In this document: positions 43,503 through 53,171 of the stretch, one piece after another | Layout: each line of letters begins with the position of its first letter | How positions within the stretch are numbered: the stretch's first letter is position 1 | Assembly: GCF_000761245.1 (NCBI RefSeq) | Contig: NZ_AWOR01000001.1 | Span: 372,001-436,000, forward strand | DNA from: Comamonas testosteroni | GTDB lineage: Bacteria > Pseudomonadota > Gammaproteobacteria > Burkholderiales > Burkholderiaceae_C | Length of the DNA: 64,000 bases | Direction: 5' to 3' | The notes under the pieces: generated by a model | Databases searched by the model: none | What the model was told of the DNA's origin: nothing | Seen by the model: only the letters and a program-made list of their open reading frames with translations | Translations under genes and position numbers: made by a program

Positions 43503-43518
43503 GTGAAGCGGGTGTGAA
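43503..43518 (-). promoter_or_regulatory. CreB-binding tag (cre/blr tag) upstream of creD
   Basis: On the minus strand the sequence is TTCAC-N6-TTCAC, an exact match to the direct-repeat CreB/BlrA tag described for creD and beta-lactamase promoters. It ends 68 bp before the creD ATG and lies in the 108-bp creC-creD spacer. Confidence 0.85.
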
Positions 43519-43542
43519 GTCCTGCTTGAAAGCCTTGGTCGC

Positions 43543-44997
43543 TCAGCTTTGGGGAGCGAAATCCAGTGTCACGGCAAGGCCGGGGTGGAGATTTCGGACC
43601 TGCATGCTGCCGCCATGAAGATGCATGATGCGGGTGACGATGGACAGGCCCAGGCCGGTGCCGCTGCGCTCTCCGTTGGGTCTGGGAGTGGTGAAGAAGC
43701 GCTCGCCCAGACGGGCCAGCAGGGGCTCGGCAACACCCGGGCCTTGATCACTGACGGTGATGCGGTGCGGGGCCATCTCAAGCTCGATCACACTGTGCCC
43801 GGCAGAGAAATCCAGTGCGTTCTGCAGCAGATTGCTGATGGCCAGAGTGACCAGGCCGGCCTCCCAGGGGCCGCTGCTGTCCACACCGCTCAGGCGTATG
43901 GAGATGCGGCGTTGCTCGGCATGGCTTTGAAGAGAGTCCACGGCCTGGCGCGCACATTCCATCAGGCTGCAGCCATGGCTGGTGTCCAGTTGCTGGCGCT
44001 GCTCCAGACGGCTGAGCTGCAGCAGCTGGTCGATCAGGTTCTGCAGGCGCAGGCTCTGCTCAATCACCTGTCTGGCGAACATGGCCCGGTCCTGGGGCGG
44101 CAGCTCTTCCTGCAGCAACTCGCCCGCGCCGCGTATGGCGGCCACTGGGCTTTTGAGTTCGTGGGTCAGGGCGCGTACATAGCCCTCGATATAGTCGCGC
44201 CCTTCCAGGCGCTTGCGCATATTGTCCATGGCCTGGGCCAGCTCGCCCAGCTCGCCGGGCATGTCGGGTATGGCCGCAGGGGCAGAGGCCTGTGCGGGGT
44301 GGGCAGACTCGTTGAGCGTGGGGGCCTGCACCTGCTGTGCATAGTTGCGCAGCCGGCGCACGTGAAGCACGAACCACCAGGTCACCGCACAGCCCACGGC
44401 GGCGGACAGCAGCACAAACAGCAGGCCGCCGCGCAGAATTTTCTGCTCCGCGCCGTCGACGATTTTCTGTACCGAGCTGGAGGGCTTGGAGGCGGTCAGC
44501 ACCCCGGCAATCCTGCCGTCCACCATGATGGGCGCGGAGACATACATGACGCTGCTGGATTCGTCCTCCTTGACGGCTCGCGTGGTGCGTGCGCCATACT
44601 CACCTCGCAGCGTCAGATAGACATCGCGCCAGCGCGAGTAGTCTGCGCCCTGGTCCCTGCCCTGGGAGTCGAACAGCACCATGCCTCGGTCGTTGGTGAC
44701 GGTGATGCGCAGATCCAGCGTGGTCTTGCGTGTGTCCCAGATCCAGGCCTGTATCGGCTTTTGTGTGTAGCCCTGAAGCTGAGCGGCAAACGTGCTGTCC
44801 GCTCCGGCTTGCAGCCGGCCGTTTTCCATGTCGGCACTGGCCAGCGTGGCCAGCGCATAGGCGGTCTCCACCAGCGTGTCCTCGGTCACCTTGCGCACGC
44901 TGGGCTTGATCTCCACCATGAAGACGCGCAGCACGAAAAAGGCGGCCAGACCGTTGATCAGGAAGAAGGCAAAGAAGAGACGCAGGCCCAGGCGCAT
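43543..44997 (-). CDS. creC: Sensor histidine kinase CreC
   Basis: This 484-residue inner-membrane kinase has transmembrane segments at about residues 7-27 and 190-211 enclosing a periplasmic sensor domain. A HAMP-like linker, the H-box ALTHELKSPVAAIRG (His 279), and the ATPase motifs NLLQNALDFS, VSDQGPGV and GTGLGLSIV follow. The IKPSVRKVTEDTLVETAYALA block and the sensor domain fit CreC. It starts 5 nt after creB. It should phosphorylate CreB. Confidence 0.93.
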   Translation of the reverse strand: MRLGLRLFFAFFLINGLAAFFVLRVFMVEIKPSVRKVTEDTLVETAYALATLASADMENGRLQAGADSTFAAQLQGYTQKPIQAWIWDTRKTTLDLRITVTNDRGMVLFDSQGRDQGADYSRWRDVYLTLRGEYGARTTRAVKEDESSSVMYVSAPIMVDGRIAGVLTASKPSSSVQKIVDGAEQKILRGGLLFVLLSAAVGCAVTWWFVLHVRRLRNYAQQVQAPTLNESAHPAQASAPAAIPDMPGELGELAQAMDNMRKRLEGRDYIEGYVRALTHELKSPVAAIRGAGELLQEELPPQDRAMFARQVIEQSLRLQNLIDQLLQLSRLEQRQQLDTSHGCSLMECARQAVDSLQSHAEQRRISIRLSGVDSSGPWEAGLVTLAISNLLQNALDFSAGHSVIELEMAPHRITVSDQGPGVAEPLLARLGERFFTTPRPNGERSGTGLGLSIVTRIMHLHGGSMQVRNLHPGLAVTLDFAPQS

Positions 44998-45002
44998 ACT
45001 GG

Positions 45003-45686
45003 CTATGCGGGCTGGCTCAGGCTATAGCCCAGACCGCGGTGGGTGACGATGAGCTCCTGATCGGGCAAACGCTCGCGCAGTTTGGCGCGCAGGGTCTTGA
45101 TGTGGGTGTCCACCGTGCGGTCCGTGCTCTCGCTGTCCAGCCCCCAGATCTGCTCCAGCAAGACGTCGCGGCTCAGGATACGGCCTGCAGCGTTGACCAG
45201 GCTCTGCAGCAGCTGATATTCGCGTCGTGTCAGATCCAGCGCTTTGCTGTGGATCAGAGCTCGTTGCCCTTGCTCATCTATTTGCAGTGCCTTCGCAATC
45301 TGGGCGGGCGCTGCAGGCTGAAACTGCCTGCAGCGGCGCAGCAGGGCTCGGGTGCGCGCCAGCAGCTCGCGCGGGCTGAAGGGCTTGGTCAGATAGTCGT
45401 CCGCGCCCAGCTCCAGGCCCAGCACCTTGTCCATCTCCTCGCCTCTGGCACTGAGCACCAGTACCGGAACAATGGAGCCGGCAGAGCGCAGCTCGCGGCA
45501 CCAGTCCAGGCCGTTGCCGTCGGGCAGGCCCACGTCCATGAGCAGTACATCAAACGCTGTCCTGCTCCATTGCTGACGCGCATCCGCGATCAGCAGGCTG
45601 TGGGTGACGGCTATGCCCTCGCGCTCCAAAGCGTAGCAAATCGTGCGTGCAATGGCCGGGTCGTCTTCGAGCAGCAGCACATGCAT
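45003..45686 (-). CDS. creB: Response regulator CreB
   Basis: This 227-residue OmpR/PhoB-type regulator has the receiver start MHVLLLEDDP, phospho-acceptor Asp 51 in LLMDVGLPDGNGL, and the conserved Lys in YLTKPFSPREL. The C-terminal winged helix includes LDLTRREYQLLQSLVNAAGRILSRD and STDRTVDTHIKTLRAKL. An alternative ATG at 45710 would add eight residues. It begins shortly after the rapZ stop and is followed by creC. A target tag is visible before creD. Confidence 0.92.
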   Translation of the reverse strand: MHVLLLEDDPAIARTICYALEREGIAVTHSLLIADARQQWSRTAFDVLLMDVGLPDGNGLDWCRELRSAGSIVPVLVLSARGEEMDKVLGLELGADDYLTKPFSPRELLARTRALLRRCRQFQPAAPAQIAKALQIDEQGQRALIHSKALDLTRREYQLLQSLVNAAGRILSRDVLLEQIWGLDSESTDRTVDTHIKTLRAKLRERLPDQELIVTHRGLGYSLSQPA

Positions 45687-45715
45687 GGCTGACGTCTGAG
45701 GGCTGAGCATGCGGG

Positions 45716-46633
45716 TCAGAGGATCGGGGCTTGCGGGGCCAGAAACTGCTGAGAGACCTGGATGAATTTGTCGCGAAAATCCAGTGAGCGGTGGCGGCGC
45801 ACGGTGGGCCACTGCTTCTCGAAATGCCTGGCCAGGGCTTCGACGAGAAAGACCGAGCGGTGCTGCCCGCCTGTGCAGCCTATGCCCACAGTGACATAGC
45901 TGCGGTGGTCTCTGGACAGCAGCGGCAACCAGCGCTCGAGGAATTGCTGTATGTCCAGCTGCATCTGCTGCACCTCGGGCAGGGCGCCCAGATAGTCGGC
46001 AACCGGCTTGTCCAGGCCCGTCAAGGCACGCAGCTCCTTGTCGTAGAAGGGATTGGGCAGCATGCGCACGTCAAACACGTAGTCAGAGTCTGTGGGCATG
46101 CTGTGCTTGAACCCAAAGGACTGGAACATCAGCGTCATCTGCCCTGTGGGTGCTTCGATGATCTGCTTGATATAGCTTTGCAGCTGCGCCGACTTGAGGT
46201 CCCCGGTGTCGATGACGATGGAGCGGTCGCGCAGCAGGCCCAGCAGCTCGCGCTCCTTTTCGATATCGAGCTCCAGTGCCTGGCGCTCGTTCGCCTGGGA
46301 GCCCGGAGACAGAGGGTGGCGCCTGCGGGTTTCCGAAAAGCGCCTGATCAGAGTGCTGCTGTCGGCATCGAGAAAAATCATGCGCGGCATCAGCCCCTGC
46401 TTTTTCAGGCGATGCAGCTGCTCAGGCAGCTGAGGCAGGCCCTTGGCGCTGCGTGCATCCATGGCAATGGCCACTTTCTCGTCCTGATGGGTGAGCTTGA
46501 GCTCCACAAAGGACTGCAGCAATTCCGGGGGCAGGTTGTCGACGCAGTAGTAGCCAGCATCCTCCAGCGCATGCAGCGCAACGGATTTGCCCGATCCGGA
46601 CATGCCGCTGATCAGAACAATCTCCATGGACAT
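45716..46633 (-). CDS. rapZ: RNase adapter protein / nucleotide-binding protein RapZ
   Basis: This 305-residue RapZ/YvcJ-family protein has Walker A GMSGSGKS at the N-terminus, then [12 protein letters not shown] and [11 protein letters not shown]. The C-terminal domain has [24 protein letters not shown] and [13 protein letters not shown]. In enterobacteria RapZ senses glucosamine-6-phosphate and directs RNase E to the small RNA GlmZ; in other groups the role is less defined. GAGGAG supports the ATG at 46633, 4 nt after recN. No hprK or ptsN neighbour is present. Confidence 0.94.
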   Translation of the reverse strand: MSMEIVLISGMSGSGKSVALHALEDAGYYCVDNLPPELLQSFVELKLTHQDEKVAIAMDARSAKGLPQLPEQLHRLKKQGLMPRMIFLDADSSTLIRRFSETRRRHPLSPGSQANERQALELDIEKERELLGLLRDRSIVIDTGDLKSAQLQSYIKQIIEAPTGQMTLMFQSFGFKHSMPTDSDYVFDVRMLPNPFYDKELRALTGLDKPVADYLGALPEVQQMQLDIQQFLERWLPLLSRDHRSYVTVGIGCTGGQHRSVFLVEALARHFEKQWPTVRRHRSLDFRDKFIQVSQQFLAPQAPIL

Positions 46634-46637
46634 GATT

Positions 46638-48395
46638 TCACACTCCTCTGACTTTGCCGCTCTTGCGGGCTGTCGTGCTGGCCTTGGCGCTTCTGGCTGG
46701 GGTGGCCGATGGACGCAGGGCGCTGTTGGCGGCCTGCTTTGCAGGCAATCTTGCCATGGCCAGCATTTCTCTGGCATGGGCCATGGTTGCTTCGGACAGG
46801 TGCTCGCCGCCCAGCATGCGGGCCATTTCCATCTCGCGCTCCTCGCCCGCCAGCGGGTCCACGCTGCTGATGGTGGTGTTGGATTTGGGGCGCTTGGTCA
46901 CCCGGTAATGCTGGTCTGCATAGGCTGCGACCTGGGGCAGGTGGGTGACGGCCAGCACCTGGCGCGAGCCGCCGAGCGAGTGCATGAGGCGGCCTACGGT
47001 TTCGGCCACGGCTCCACCCACACCGGAGTCCACCTCGTCAAAGATCAAGGTCCCGGCCTGGCCCAGTTCGCTGGTGGTCACGGCAATGGCCAGCGAGATG
47101 CGCGACAACTCGCCGCCTGATGCCACCTTGGCCACGGGCTTGGGCGTGGCGCCGGTATGGCCGGCCACGAGAAAGGTGATGCTGTCCGTGCCGGCCGGGC
47201 TGGCGGCGTCGGCATGCTCCAGCTGCACTTCGAAACGGCCGCCCTTCATGCCCAGACTTTGCATGGACTGGGTGATGGCGCGCGACAGGCGTGGTGCTGC
47301 CAGGGTGCGCTGTTGCGAGATCTTGCGCGCTTCAGCCTGATACCTGAGGTGGGCGGCTTGCTCTTTGGCGCGCAGCCCCTCCACATCGACGGCGGCATCC
47401 AGCTGGTGCAGCTCCTGTTTCCAGCCTTCGAGCAGGGCGGGCAAGTCCTCGGGTGTGCGCTTGTAGCGGCGTGCCAGCTGCATCCACAGCGACAGGCGTT
47501 CATCGAGATCGGCCAGCAGCTCGGGGTCCAGATCGGCGCGGCGCAGATAGGCCTGCAGCGAGTGACGGGCATCGTGCAACTGGGCCACACAGGAGCCCAG
47601 TACGTCGGCAATGCTCTGAAACTCAGGCTCCAGGTGCTCTTGATCCTGCAGCAGGTGGTGGGCTCTGCCCAATGGGGTGGCCGCTCCTGCATCATCATCC
47701 TCCAGCAGCTGCAGGCAGGACTGGGCCGAGTCCATCAGGGTCTGTGCGTGCGACAGACGTGTGTGCTGGGCGTTGAGCTCATCCCACTCTTCGGCGTGTG
47801 GCGACAGCTTGTCCAGCTCGGAAATCTGCCATTGCAGGCGTTCCCGTTCGCGTTGCAGGTTGTCCTGGGCCGAGAGCGCCTGCTCCAGTGCCTGATGGTT
47901 CTGGCGCCAGTCCTGCCAAAGCGATTTGAGCTGGGCCGTTTCAATGCCGCCGTAGGTATCCAGCATGGCGCGTGCTGCGTCCGGGCGGGTCAGGCTTTGC
48001 CAGGCATGCTGGCCGTGAATGTCGATCAACTGATCGCCCAGATGGCGCAGCTGCGTGGCCGTGGCGGGCGAGCCGTTGATCCAGGCACGGCTGCGGCCCA
48101 GACTGTCAATGACGCGGCGCAGCAGCAAATCCTGCTCCTGCGCGAAACCCGACTCTTCCAGCCATTCATTCAGTTGGGGTGGGCAATCGAACTCTGCGCA
48201 AATATCGGCCTGAGGGCAGCCTTCGCGCACCACCTGTGCATCGGCTCGTGCGCCCAGCACCAGTTGCAGAGCGTCGAGCATGATGGACTTGCCGGCGCCG
48301 GTTTCGCCGGTAAGCACCGTGAAACCGGTCTGCCAGTCCAGATCGAGTGACTGGACAATCACAAAGTCCCGCAGGACGATGCGCTTCAAGGCCAT
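46638..48395 (-). CDS. recN: DNA repair protein RecN
   Basis: This 585-residue SMC-like ATPase acts in double-strand-break repair. Walker A GETGAGKS (residues 30-37) is near the N-terminus, and the C-terminal ATPase half has [14 protein letters not shown] and [14 protein letters not shown] long coiled-coil segment with many Gln/Glu/Leu residues lies between. The Ala/Lys/Arg-rich tail after RLPAKQA is an addition of about 35 residues. It starts 2 nt after the nadK stop, a conserved pairing in proteobacteria. Confidence 0.95.
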   Translation of the reverse strand: MALKRIVLRDFVIVQSLDLDWQTGFTVLTGETGAGKSIMLDALQLVLGARADAQVVREGCPQADICAEFDCPPQLNEWLEESGFAQEQDLLLRRVIDSLGRSRAWINGSPATATQLRHLGDQLIDIHGQHAWQSLTRPDAARAMLDTYGGIETAQLKSLWQDWRQNHQALEQALSAQDNLQRERERLQWQISELDKLSPHAEEWDELNAQHTRLSHAQTLMDSAQSCLQLLEDDDAGAATPLGRAHHLLQDQEHLEPEFQSIADVLGSCVAQLHDARHSLQAYLRRADLDPELLADLDERLSLWMQLARRYKRTPEDLPALLEGWKQELHQLDAAVDVEGLRAKEQAAHLRYQAEARKISQQRTLAAPRLSRAITQSMQSLGMKGGRFEVQLEHADAASPAGTDSITFLVAGHTGATPKPVAKVASGGELSRISLAIAVTTSELGQAGTLIFDEVDSGVGGAVAETVGRLMHSLGGSRQVLAVTHLPQVAAYADQHYRVTKRPKSNTTISSVDPLAGEEREMEMARMLGGEHLSEATMAHAREMLAMARLPAKQAANSALRPSATPARSAKASTTARKSGKVRGV

Positions 48396-48397
48396 GG

Positions 48398-49297
48398 TCA
48401 GACGCCTCCCTCGTTCCAGCCCAGCTTTTTACGCAAGGTGTCGAAGTAATTCCAGCCCTTGGGATGCAGAAAGTGCACGCTGTGATCGGCGCGCGTCACC
48501 AGGATGCGGTCGCCATGCTGCAGCGATTTCAGGGACTGCATGTCGAAGTTCGCGCTGGCGTCACCCCGGCCGCCCACCACCTCGATAGTCACCTCCTGGG
48601 CATCGGAGAGCACGATGGGGCGGTTGGAGAGGTTGTGCGGCGCGATGGGTACCATCACCCAGGCCGGAATCGACGGGTGCAGCATGGGGCCGCCGGCCGA
48701 GAGCGCATAGGCGGTGGAGCCCGTGGGGGTGGCCACGATCAAGCCGTCCGCGCGCTGGTTGGAGACAAAGCTGCCGCCGACCTCGATGCGCAACTCCACC
48801 ATGCCCGAGGTCGAGCCACGGTTGACCACCACATCATTCATGGCCTGGGCTTCAAAAACACACTGGCCGTCGCGCATGACGCGAGCATTCATCAGGGTGC
48901 GTTCGTCTTCCTCGTACTCGCCCTGCAGAATGGGCGTGATCGAGGCTTCGAATTCATCCAGGGCGATATCGGTGACAAAACCCAGGCGCCCCTGGTTGAT
49001 GCCGACCAGCGGCGTGCCATAGCGCGCCAGATGGCGGCACACGCCCAGCATGGTGCCGTCGCCGCCCACGACCAGGCCAAGGTCGCAATGCCTGCCCAGT
49101 CCGTCCACATCCATGCTTGGGTAATCGGGCAGGCCCGCGTAGATGGCGGACTGGGTATCCAGAATCACCTCACAACCCAGGCTACGCACGTAACCGGCAA
49201 TCCGTTGCAGCGCTTCGCTGGCTGCATCGGACGGAACGCCTGCTGCGGGTGTGTGGTACTTGCCGATCAGGGCAATATGGTGGAACGTGGATGTCAT
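48398..49297 (-). CDS. nadK: NAD kinase
   Basis: This 299-residue enzyme phosphorylates NAD to [33 protein letters not shown] includes the GGDGT catalytic motif; [11 protein letters not shown] and [16 protein letters not shown] are the other family blocks. Start and length are normal. It is the first gene of the minus-strand row nadK-recN-rapZ-creB-creC and is divergent from hrcA with 29 bp between the starts, so the two promoters must overlap. Confidence 0.95.
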   Translation of the reverse strand: MTSTFHHIALIGKYHTPAAGVPSDAASEALQRIAGYVRSLGCEVILDTQSAIYAGLPDYPSMDVDGLGRHCDLGLVVGGDGTMLGVCRHLARYGTPLVGINQGRLGFVTDIALDEFEASITPILQGEYEEDERTLMNARVMRDGQCVFEAQAMNDVVVNRGSTSGMVELRIEVGGSFVSNQRADGLIVATPTGSTAYALSAGGPMLHPSIPAWVMVPIAPHNLSNRPIVLSDAQEVTIEVVGGRGDASANFDMQSLKSLQHGDRILVTRADHSVHFLHPKGWNYFDTLRKKLGWNEGGV

Positions 49298-49326
49298 CTG
49301 GGAAATTACATCATTAAAATGAAATC

Positions 49327-50334
49327 ATGCTCGACGAACGTGCCAAGTTATTGCTCAAAGCGCTGATCGAGCGTTACATCGCTGACGGTCAACCAGTCGG
49401 TTCGCGCACTCTTTCACGTGCATCCGGGCTTGAATTGTCGCCTGCCACCATACGCAATGTGATGGCCGACCTGGAAGAGATGGGACTGATCATCAGTCCT
49501 CACACATCGGCAGGCCGCGTGCCGACAGCCAGGGGGTACCGCCTGTTTGTCGACACCATGCTGACGGTGGACCGCAGCGATCTTGTAACGCCCGGCCTGA
49601 TGCCCGAACAGCCGCAGAAGGTGATTGCCAATGCGGCCAATCTGCTGTCCAGCCTCTCCCAGTTCGTGGGGGTGGTCATGGTGCCGCGTCGCAGCTCCGT
49701 CTTCAAGCATATCGAGTTCGTGCGCCTGTCGGAGCGGCGCTTTCTGGTCATCATCGTCTCGCCCGAAGGCGATGTGCAAAACCGCGTGATCTTCACGGAT
49801 GTGGATTACGAGTCCTCGCAACTGATAGAAGCCTCGAATTTCCTCAATCACCATTACGCCGGTTTGGCAATGGAGGAGGTGCGCACGCGGCTGCAAACCG
49901 AGGTGGAGCAATTGCGGGGCCAGGTTGCTAGCCTCATGCAGGCGGCGGTGAATGTAGGCACTGAGGTCATGAGCAACCATGATCGCGAGGATGTGGTGAT
50001 CGCCGGCGAGCGCAATCTGCTGTCCGTGAGCGATTTCTCCAGCGACATGGGCAATCTGCGCCGTGCTTTCGACCTGTTCGAGCAGAAAACGCAAATCCTT
50101 AGGTTGCTGGACTTCTCCAATCAGGCTGATGGCGTACGCATCTATATCGGCGGCGAGAGCCAGACCGTACCGTTTGAAGATCTGTCTGTAGTGAGTGCTC
50201 CCTATGAGCTTGACGGCAAGGTGGTCGGCACTTTGGGGGTGATCGGCCCAACGCGCATGCACTACGACAAGATGATCCAGATTGTCGATATCACATCCAA
50301 ACTGGTGAGCAATGCTCTGAGCCACAAGCGTTAG
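49327..50334 (+). CDS. hrcA: Heat-inducible transcription repressor HrcA
   Basis: This 335-residue repressor of class I heat-shock genes has an N-terminal winged helix with [43 protein letters not shown] followed by [16 protein letters not shown]. The GAF-like dimerisation domain ends with [24 protein letters not shown]. It binds CIRCE elements near groESL or dnaKJ when stabilised by GroEL. No CIRCE element is seen in its own upstream region. It is divergent from nadK. Confidence 0.95.
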   Translation: MLDERAKLLLKALIERYIADGQPVGSRTLSRASGLELSPATIRNVMADLEEMGLIISPHTSAGRVPTARGYRLFVDTMLTVDRSDLVTPGLMPEQPQKVIANAANLLSSLSQFVGVVMVPRRSSVFKHIEFVRLSERRFLVIIVSPEGDVQNRVIFTDVDYESSQLIEASNFLNHHYAGLAMEEVRTRLQTEVEQLRGQVASLMQAAVNVGTEVMSNHDREDVVIAGERNLLSVSDFSSDMGNLRRAFDLFEQKTQILRLLDFSNQADGVRIYIGGESQTVPFEDLSVVSAPYELDGKVVGTLGVIGPTRMHYDKMIQIVDITSKLVSNALSHKR

Positions 50335-50386
50335 GCCCTACAATGGCGAAGTTTTTCTGGTGGCAGCCACGGCTGTTGTCAGTGTT

Positions 50387-50463
50387 GGGGCGTTAGCTCA
50401 GTTGGTTAGAGCAGAGGACTCATAATCCTTTGGTCGTCGGTTCAAGTCCGCCACGCCCTACCA
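50387..50463 (+). tRNA. tRNA with CAT anticodon, most likely tRNA-Ile2 (lysidine type)
   Basis: The 77-nt cloverleaf has acceptor GGGGCGT/ACGCCCT (G1-U72 wobble), anticodon loop CTCATAA with anticodon CAT and an encoded CCA. The variable region TTTGGTCG and GGTTCAAGTCC resemble the E. coli minor isoleucine tRNA (ileX) more than elongator methionine tRNA. Identity as Ile2 is therefore preferred; elongator Met remains possible. Confidence 0.85.
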
Positions 50464-50472
50464 AGCTGCATG

Positions 50473-50507
50473 AAAGCCTGCCGTCTTCATCGATGGCAGG
50501 CTTTTTC
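50473..50507 (+). terminator. Terminator after the CAT tRNA
   Basis: AAAGCCTGCC pairs with GGCAGGCTTT across a 12-nt loop, followed by TTTTC. It separates the two tRNA genes. Confidence 0.85.
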
Positions 50508-50579
50508 TTTGCATGAACGCGAAAAAGTTGTCGATTTGGTCTGAGAGCCGTTTTTGCGCTGCTAGAATACAACCCTGTT

Positions 50580-50656
50580 GCGGCTGTAGCTCAGCTGGAT
50601 AGAGTACTTGGCTACGAACCAAGGGGTCGTGGGTTCGATTCCTGCCAGCCGCACCA
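50580..50656 (+). tRNA. tRNA-Arg (ACG)
   Basis: The 77-nt cloverleaf has acceptor GCGGCTG/CAGCCGC, D-arm GCTCAGCTGGATAGAGT, anticodon stem CTTGG/CCAAG with loop CTACGAA (anticodon ACG), T-arm GGGTTCGATTCC and an encoded CCA. A TAGAAT 11 bp upstream may be its -10 element. Confidence 0.95.
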
Positions 50657-50665
50657 AAAAACGTC

Positions 50666-50699
50666 AAGCCTCAGAACTGAAAAGTTCTGAGGCTTTTTC
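50666..50699. terminator. Terminator between tRNA-Arg and the CHASE2 kinase gene
   Basis: AAGCCTCAGAACT and AGTTCTGAGGCTT form a 13-bp stem with a 4-nt loop and a T run on plus. It can also end the convergent kinase transcript, whose stop is 11 nt away. Confidence 0.9.
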
Positions 50700-50709
50700 G
50701 TTTCCGAGC

Positions 50710-53055
50710 TCAGGCTTTGGGTATCAGCAAGGTGAAGCTGCTGCCTTGGCCCAGCTGGCTGCTTATCTGCAGGCTGCCGCCATGGCGCTGTGCCACGGTG
50801 CGCGTGAAGGCCAGGCCCAGGCCCACGCCATCCATGCGCTGGTGCTGCTGCAGGCGCTCGAATGGCTGGCTGAGCCTGGCCAGCGACTCCTCATCCATGC
50901 CGGAGCCGTGATCGCGCACGGCGATGCCCCATTGGCTGCCTTGCTCGACAATACGGATTTCCACAAGGGCGCCGGCATCGGTATCTTGCGGCTTGCCGTA
51001 CTTGACGGCATTGGTCAGCAAGTTGATGACGGCGCGGTGCAGCAGACCGGGGTCGCCGTGCACGCAGGCTTCGGTATCCGGCAGCTCGAACACCAGTTGC
51101 ATGTTCTGCTGCTGGGCAAGGGTCCAGCAATCCGAGACGGCCTGATCCGCCAGCAGACCCAGGTCCAGGACTTCGCTGCGGTATTGCTGCTGCTGGGCTC
51201 TGGCCAGATGCACAAAATCGTCTGCCAGCTGAAGGGATGACTGGGCATAGCCCTCAATGCGCTCAAACAGAGCATCCTGCGACTCGATGCGCTTGCCTGT
51301 GCGCTGCATCTCCAGCAAGGTGATGATGGAGCCTATCGGTGCACGGATATCGTGGGAGATGAACTGCATGGCCTGGTCGCGCTGGGCCTGTGCACTGCGC
51401 AGGTCGCTGATATCGACCAGGGTGATGAGCCAGCCTGAGGTGGGCGGGGCCTCGAAGCTCTGGCTCAGCAACATCAGGTGGCGGCCCTGGGTGTCGCGCC
51501 CTTCGCTCTGGCGCGGCAGAGTGGCTTGCTGCAATGCACTGTGCGTGAGCAGTGGTGTGCTGCTGGCAGTGCGGCCGCCGTCGCTGCTGGCGCTGTTCAG
51601 GCCGCGGAGAAGGGCGACCAGATCGTCGCCTTGCTGGAGTTTGTGCTCCAGGCTTTCGATATAGCGGTGCGCGGCCGTGTTGGCAAGCAGCAGCAGCCCT
51701 TCGCGGTCGCAGACAAAAGTGGCCGAGGGCAGCTGGCGCAGGCTTTCGCTGACGAAATGATGCAATGCGCGCAGCTGGCGAGAGGCTTGCTCCACAGCGT
51801 CAATCCGTTGATCGAGTGCATCGCTCTTGAGCGAGGGCGCGGGCAGGCCCTGACCTTGCAGATCGCGCAGCTCCAGCGCCAGAAAGCGTGTGGCGGCACG
51901 CAGACGCAGCCAGCTCCAGAGCGGGTAGGCAAGCGACAGGCCCAGCAGTGCCGCTGCGGGGGCTGTCTGCACATGACCCCAACGCGGCGCCAAACCGGCT
52001 ATCGACAGACTGAGCAAGGCCAGCAGGATGCTGGAAATCAGCCCGCCAGAAGGGCCGAGCCAGGCCAGAGCCAGCAGGCCCAGCAGCACGGGCAGCACAT
52101 TGAGGCTGCGGTTGAGCGTGGCAGAGGCTGGCTCCAGATGCGTGTCCTGAAGGATGCCGTTGAGCACATGGCCAAGCATTTCCACATTCGAGATCAGGCG
52201 CGCATCAAAGCCGATGGGGGCCGTGAATTTTTCGCCAATACCAGCGGCAGTGGCTCCAATCAGCACGTATTTGCCGCGAAAAGCGACTGCTGGGATGTTG
52301 CCGCGCAGGATGTCGATATAGGAGTAGGTGGTGAAGGGCGAGCCCAGGCTGTTCTGGCGGTCCCGCGAAGCCTGGGCAAAAGCGATGAACTGGGGCTGCA
52401 GCTTTTGCCAGGAGTTGGTTGCAACCGAGTCTGCTGCAGGTGAGGCAGATGGTTGGCAGGCTCGGGTGGTCTGGCCCACGCAGTGCAGGCTCAGCGCCAT
52501 ATGCCACCAGAGCTGGCCGGCCTTGCCTTCCTGCGCATAAAAGCGTCGCACCACACCGTCGGCATCCACAGGCATCTGGGTGTGCCCCAGAGCAGCAGTC
52601 TCGCTGGCAAGGCTTTGTAAAGGGGCCGTGGCAGTGCTTTGCGCGGAGCGCGTGACGGGCAGCACTACATTGCCGCTTTTTTGCAATGCTCGTTGCAAAA
52701 GCAGATCGTCTCCGGGGTAATCCCAGTCTTCCTCGCTGAAGACCACATCCATGCCGATGGCGCGGGGCTGGCCTTGGGTGATGCGCTCCAGCACGGCGGC
52801 GTGCAGTGCACGGCGCCAGGGCCAGCGGCCTATGCTGTCGATACTGTCATCGTCGATGGCCACGATGACAACATCGGGCGAGGCAGGACGCTGGTGCAGC
52901 CAGGCCGATGTGTCCTGAATAATGCCGTTGAGACGTGCCAGCTGCCCCGGACTGCTGAGCCACCAGGTCATGCCGAGCAGGAAAGTGCTGAGCAGCAGCC
53001 AGCTCAGGCGCAGGTTCTGCAAGCGGCTTTTGCGCAGGTTGGGAGCTTCAACCAT
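50710..53055 (-). CDS. CHASE2-domain sensor histidine kinase
   Basis: This 781-residue membrane kinase has an N-terminal helix (residues about 17-34), then a periplasmic CHASE2 domain (about 50-310) with VVIVAIDDDSIDSIGRWPW and RGKYVLIGATAAGIGEKF. Three hydrophobic segments (about 318-385), a PAS-like region (about 440-550) and the kinase core follow. The H-box is FISHDIRAPIGS (His 568), the N-box NLLTNAVKYGK, and the G-boxes VRDHGSGM and GVGLGLAF. The ATG at 53055 is chosen over an upstream in-frame start that precedes no homology. It is the last gene of a three-gene operon with a LysM/FecR protein and an OmpR-type regulator. The signal is unknown; an envelope cue is inferred. Confidence 0.9.
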   Translation of the reverse strand: MVEAPNLRKSRLQNLRLSWLLLSTFLLGMTWWLSSPGQLARLNGIIQDTSAWLHQRPASPDVVIVAIDDDSIDSIGRWPWRRALHAAVLERITQGQPRAIGMDVVFSEEDWDYPGDDLLLQRALQKSGNVVLPVTRSAQSTATAPLQSLASETAALGHTQMPVDADGVVRRFYAQEGKAGQLWWHMALSLHCVGQTTRACQPSASPAADSVATNSWQKLQPQFIAFAQASRDRQNSLGSPFTTYSYIDILRGNIPAVAFRGKYVLIGATAAGIGEKFTAPIGFDARLISNVEMLGHVLNGILQDTHLEPASATLNRSLNVLPVLLGLLALAWLGPSGGLISSILLALLSLSIAGLAPRWGHVQTAPAAALLGLSLAYPLWSWLRLRAATRFLALELRDLQGQGLPAPSLKSDALDQRIDAVEQASRQLRALHHFVSESLRQLPSATFVCDREGLLLLANTAAHRYIESLEHKLQQGDDLVALLRGLNSASSDGGRTASSTPLLTHSALQQATLPRQSEGRDTQGRHLMLLSQSFEAPPTSGWLITLVDISDLRSAQAQRDQAMQFISHDIRAPIGSIITLLEMQRTGKRIESQDALFERIEGYAQSSLQLADDFVHLARAQQQQYRSEVLDLGLLADQAVSDCWTLAQQQNMQLVFELPDTEACVHGDPGLLHRAVINLLTNAVKYGKPQDTDAGALVEIRIVEQGSQWGIAVRDHGSGMDEESLARLSQPFERLQQHQRMDGVGLGLAFTRTVAQRHGGSLQISSQLGQGSSFTLLIPKA

Positions 53056-53082
53056 ATGGGCGATTCGGTGAGAAGCACATAA

Positions 53083-53171
53083 AACCATAGCTTCCAGCGC
53101 TTGCTATATAAGCGATCAAGATATGAATCCTATGAAGTTTCATTGAATTCAAGCGCTGGCAGCTATTGTTT
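53083..53171. repeat. AT-richer intergenic repeat family B, copy 6
   Basis: AACCATAGCTTCCAGCGCTT, then TATATAAGCGATCAAG and GAATTCAAGCGCTGGCAGCT, form two AGCGCTT-type inverted arms. It fills the spacer between the FecR/LysM gene and the kinase gene and shares its first block with the copy before folE. Confidence 0.55.

Noticed and set aside
49298..49326. CIRCE element expected near hrcA
   Set aside because: No TTAGCACTC-N9-GAGTGCTAA type sequence is present in the nadK-hrcA spacer.
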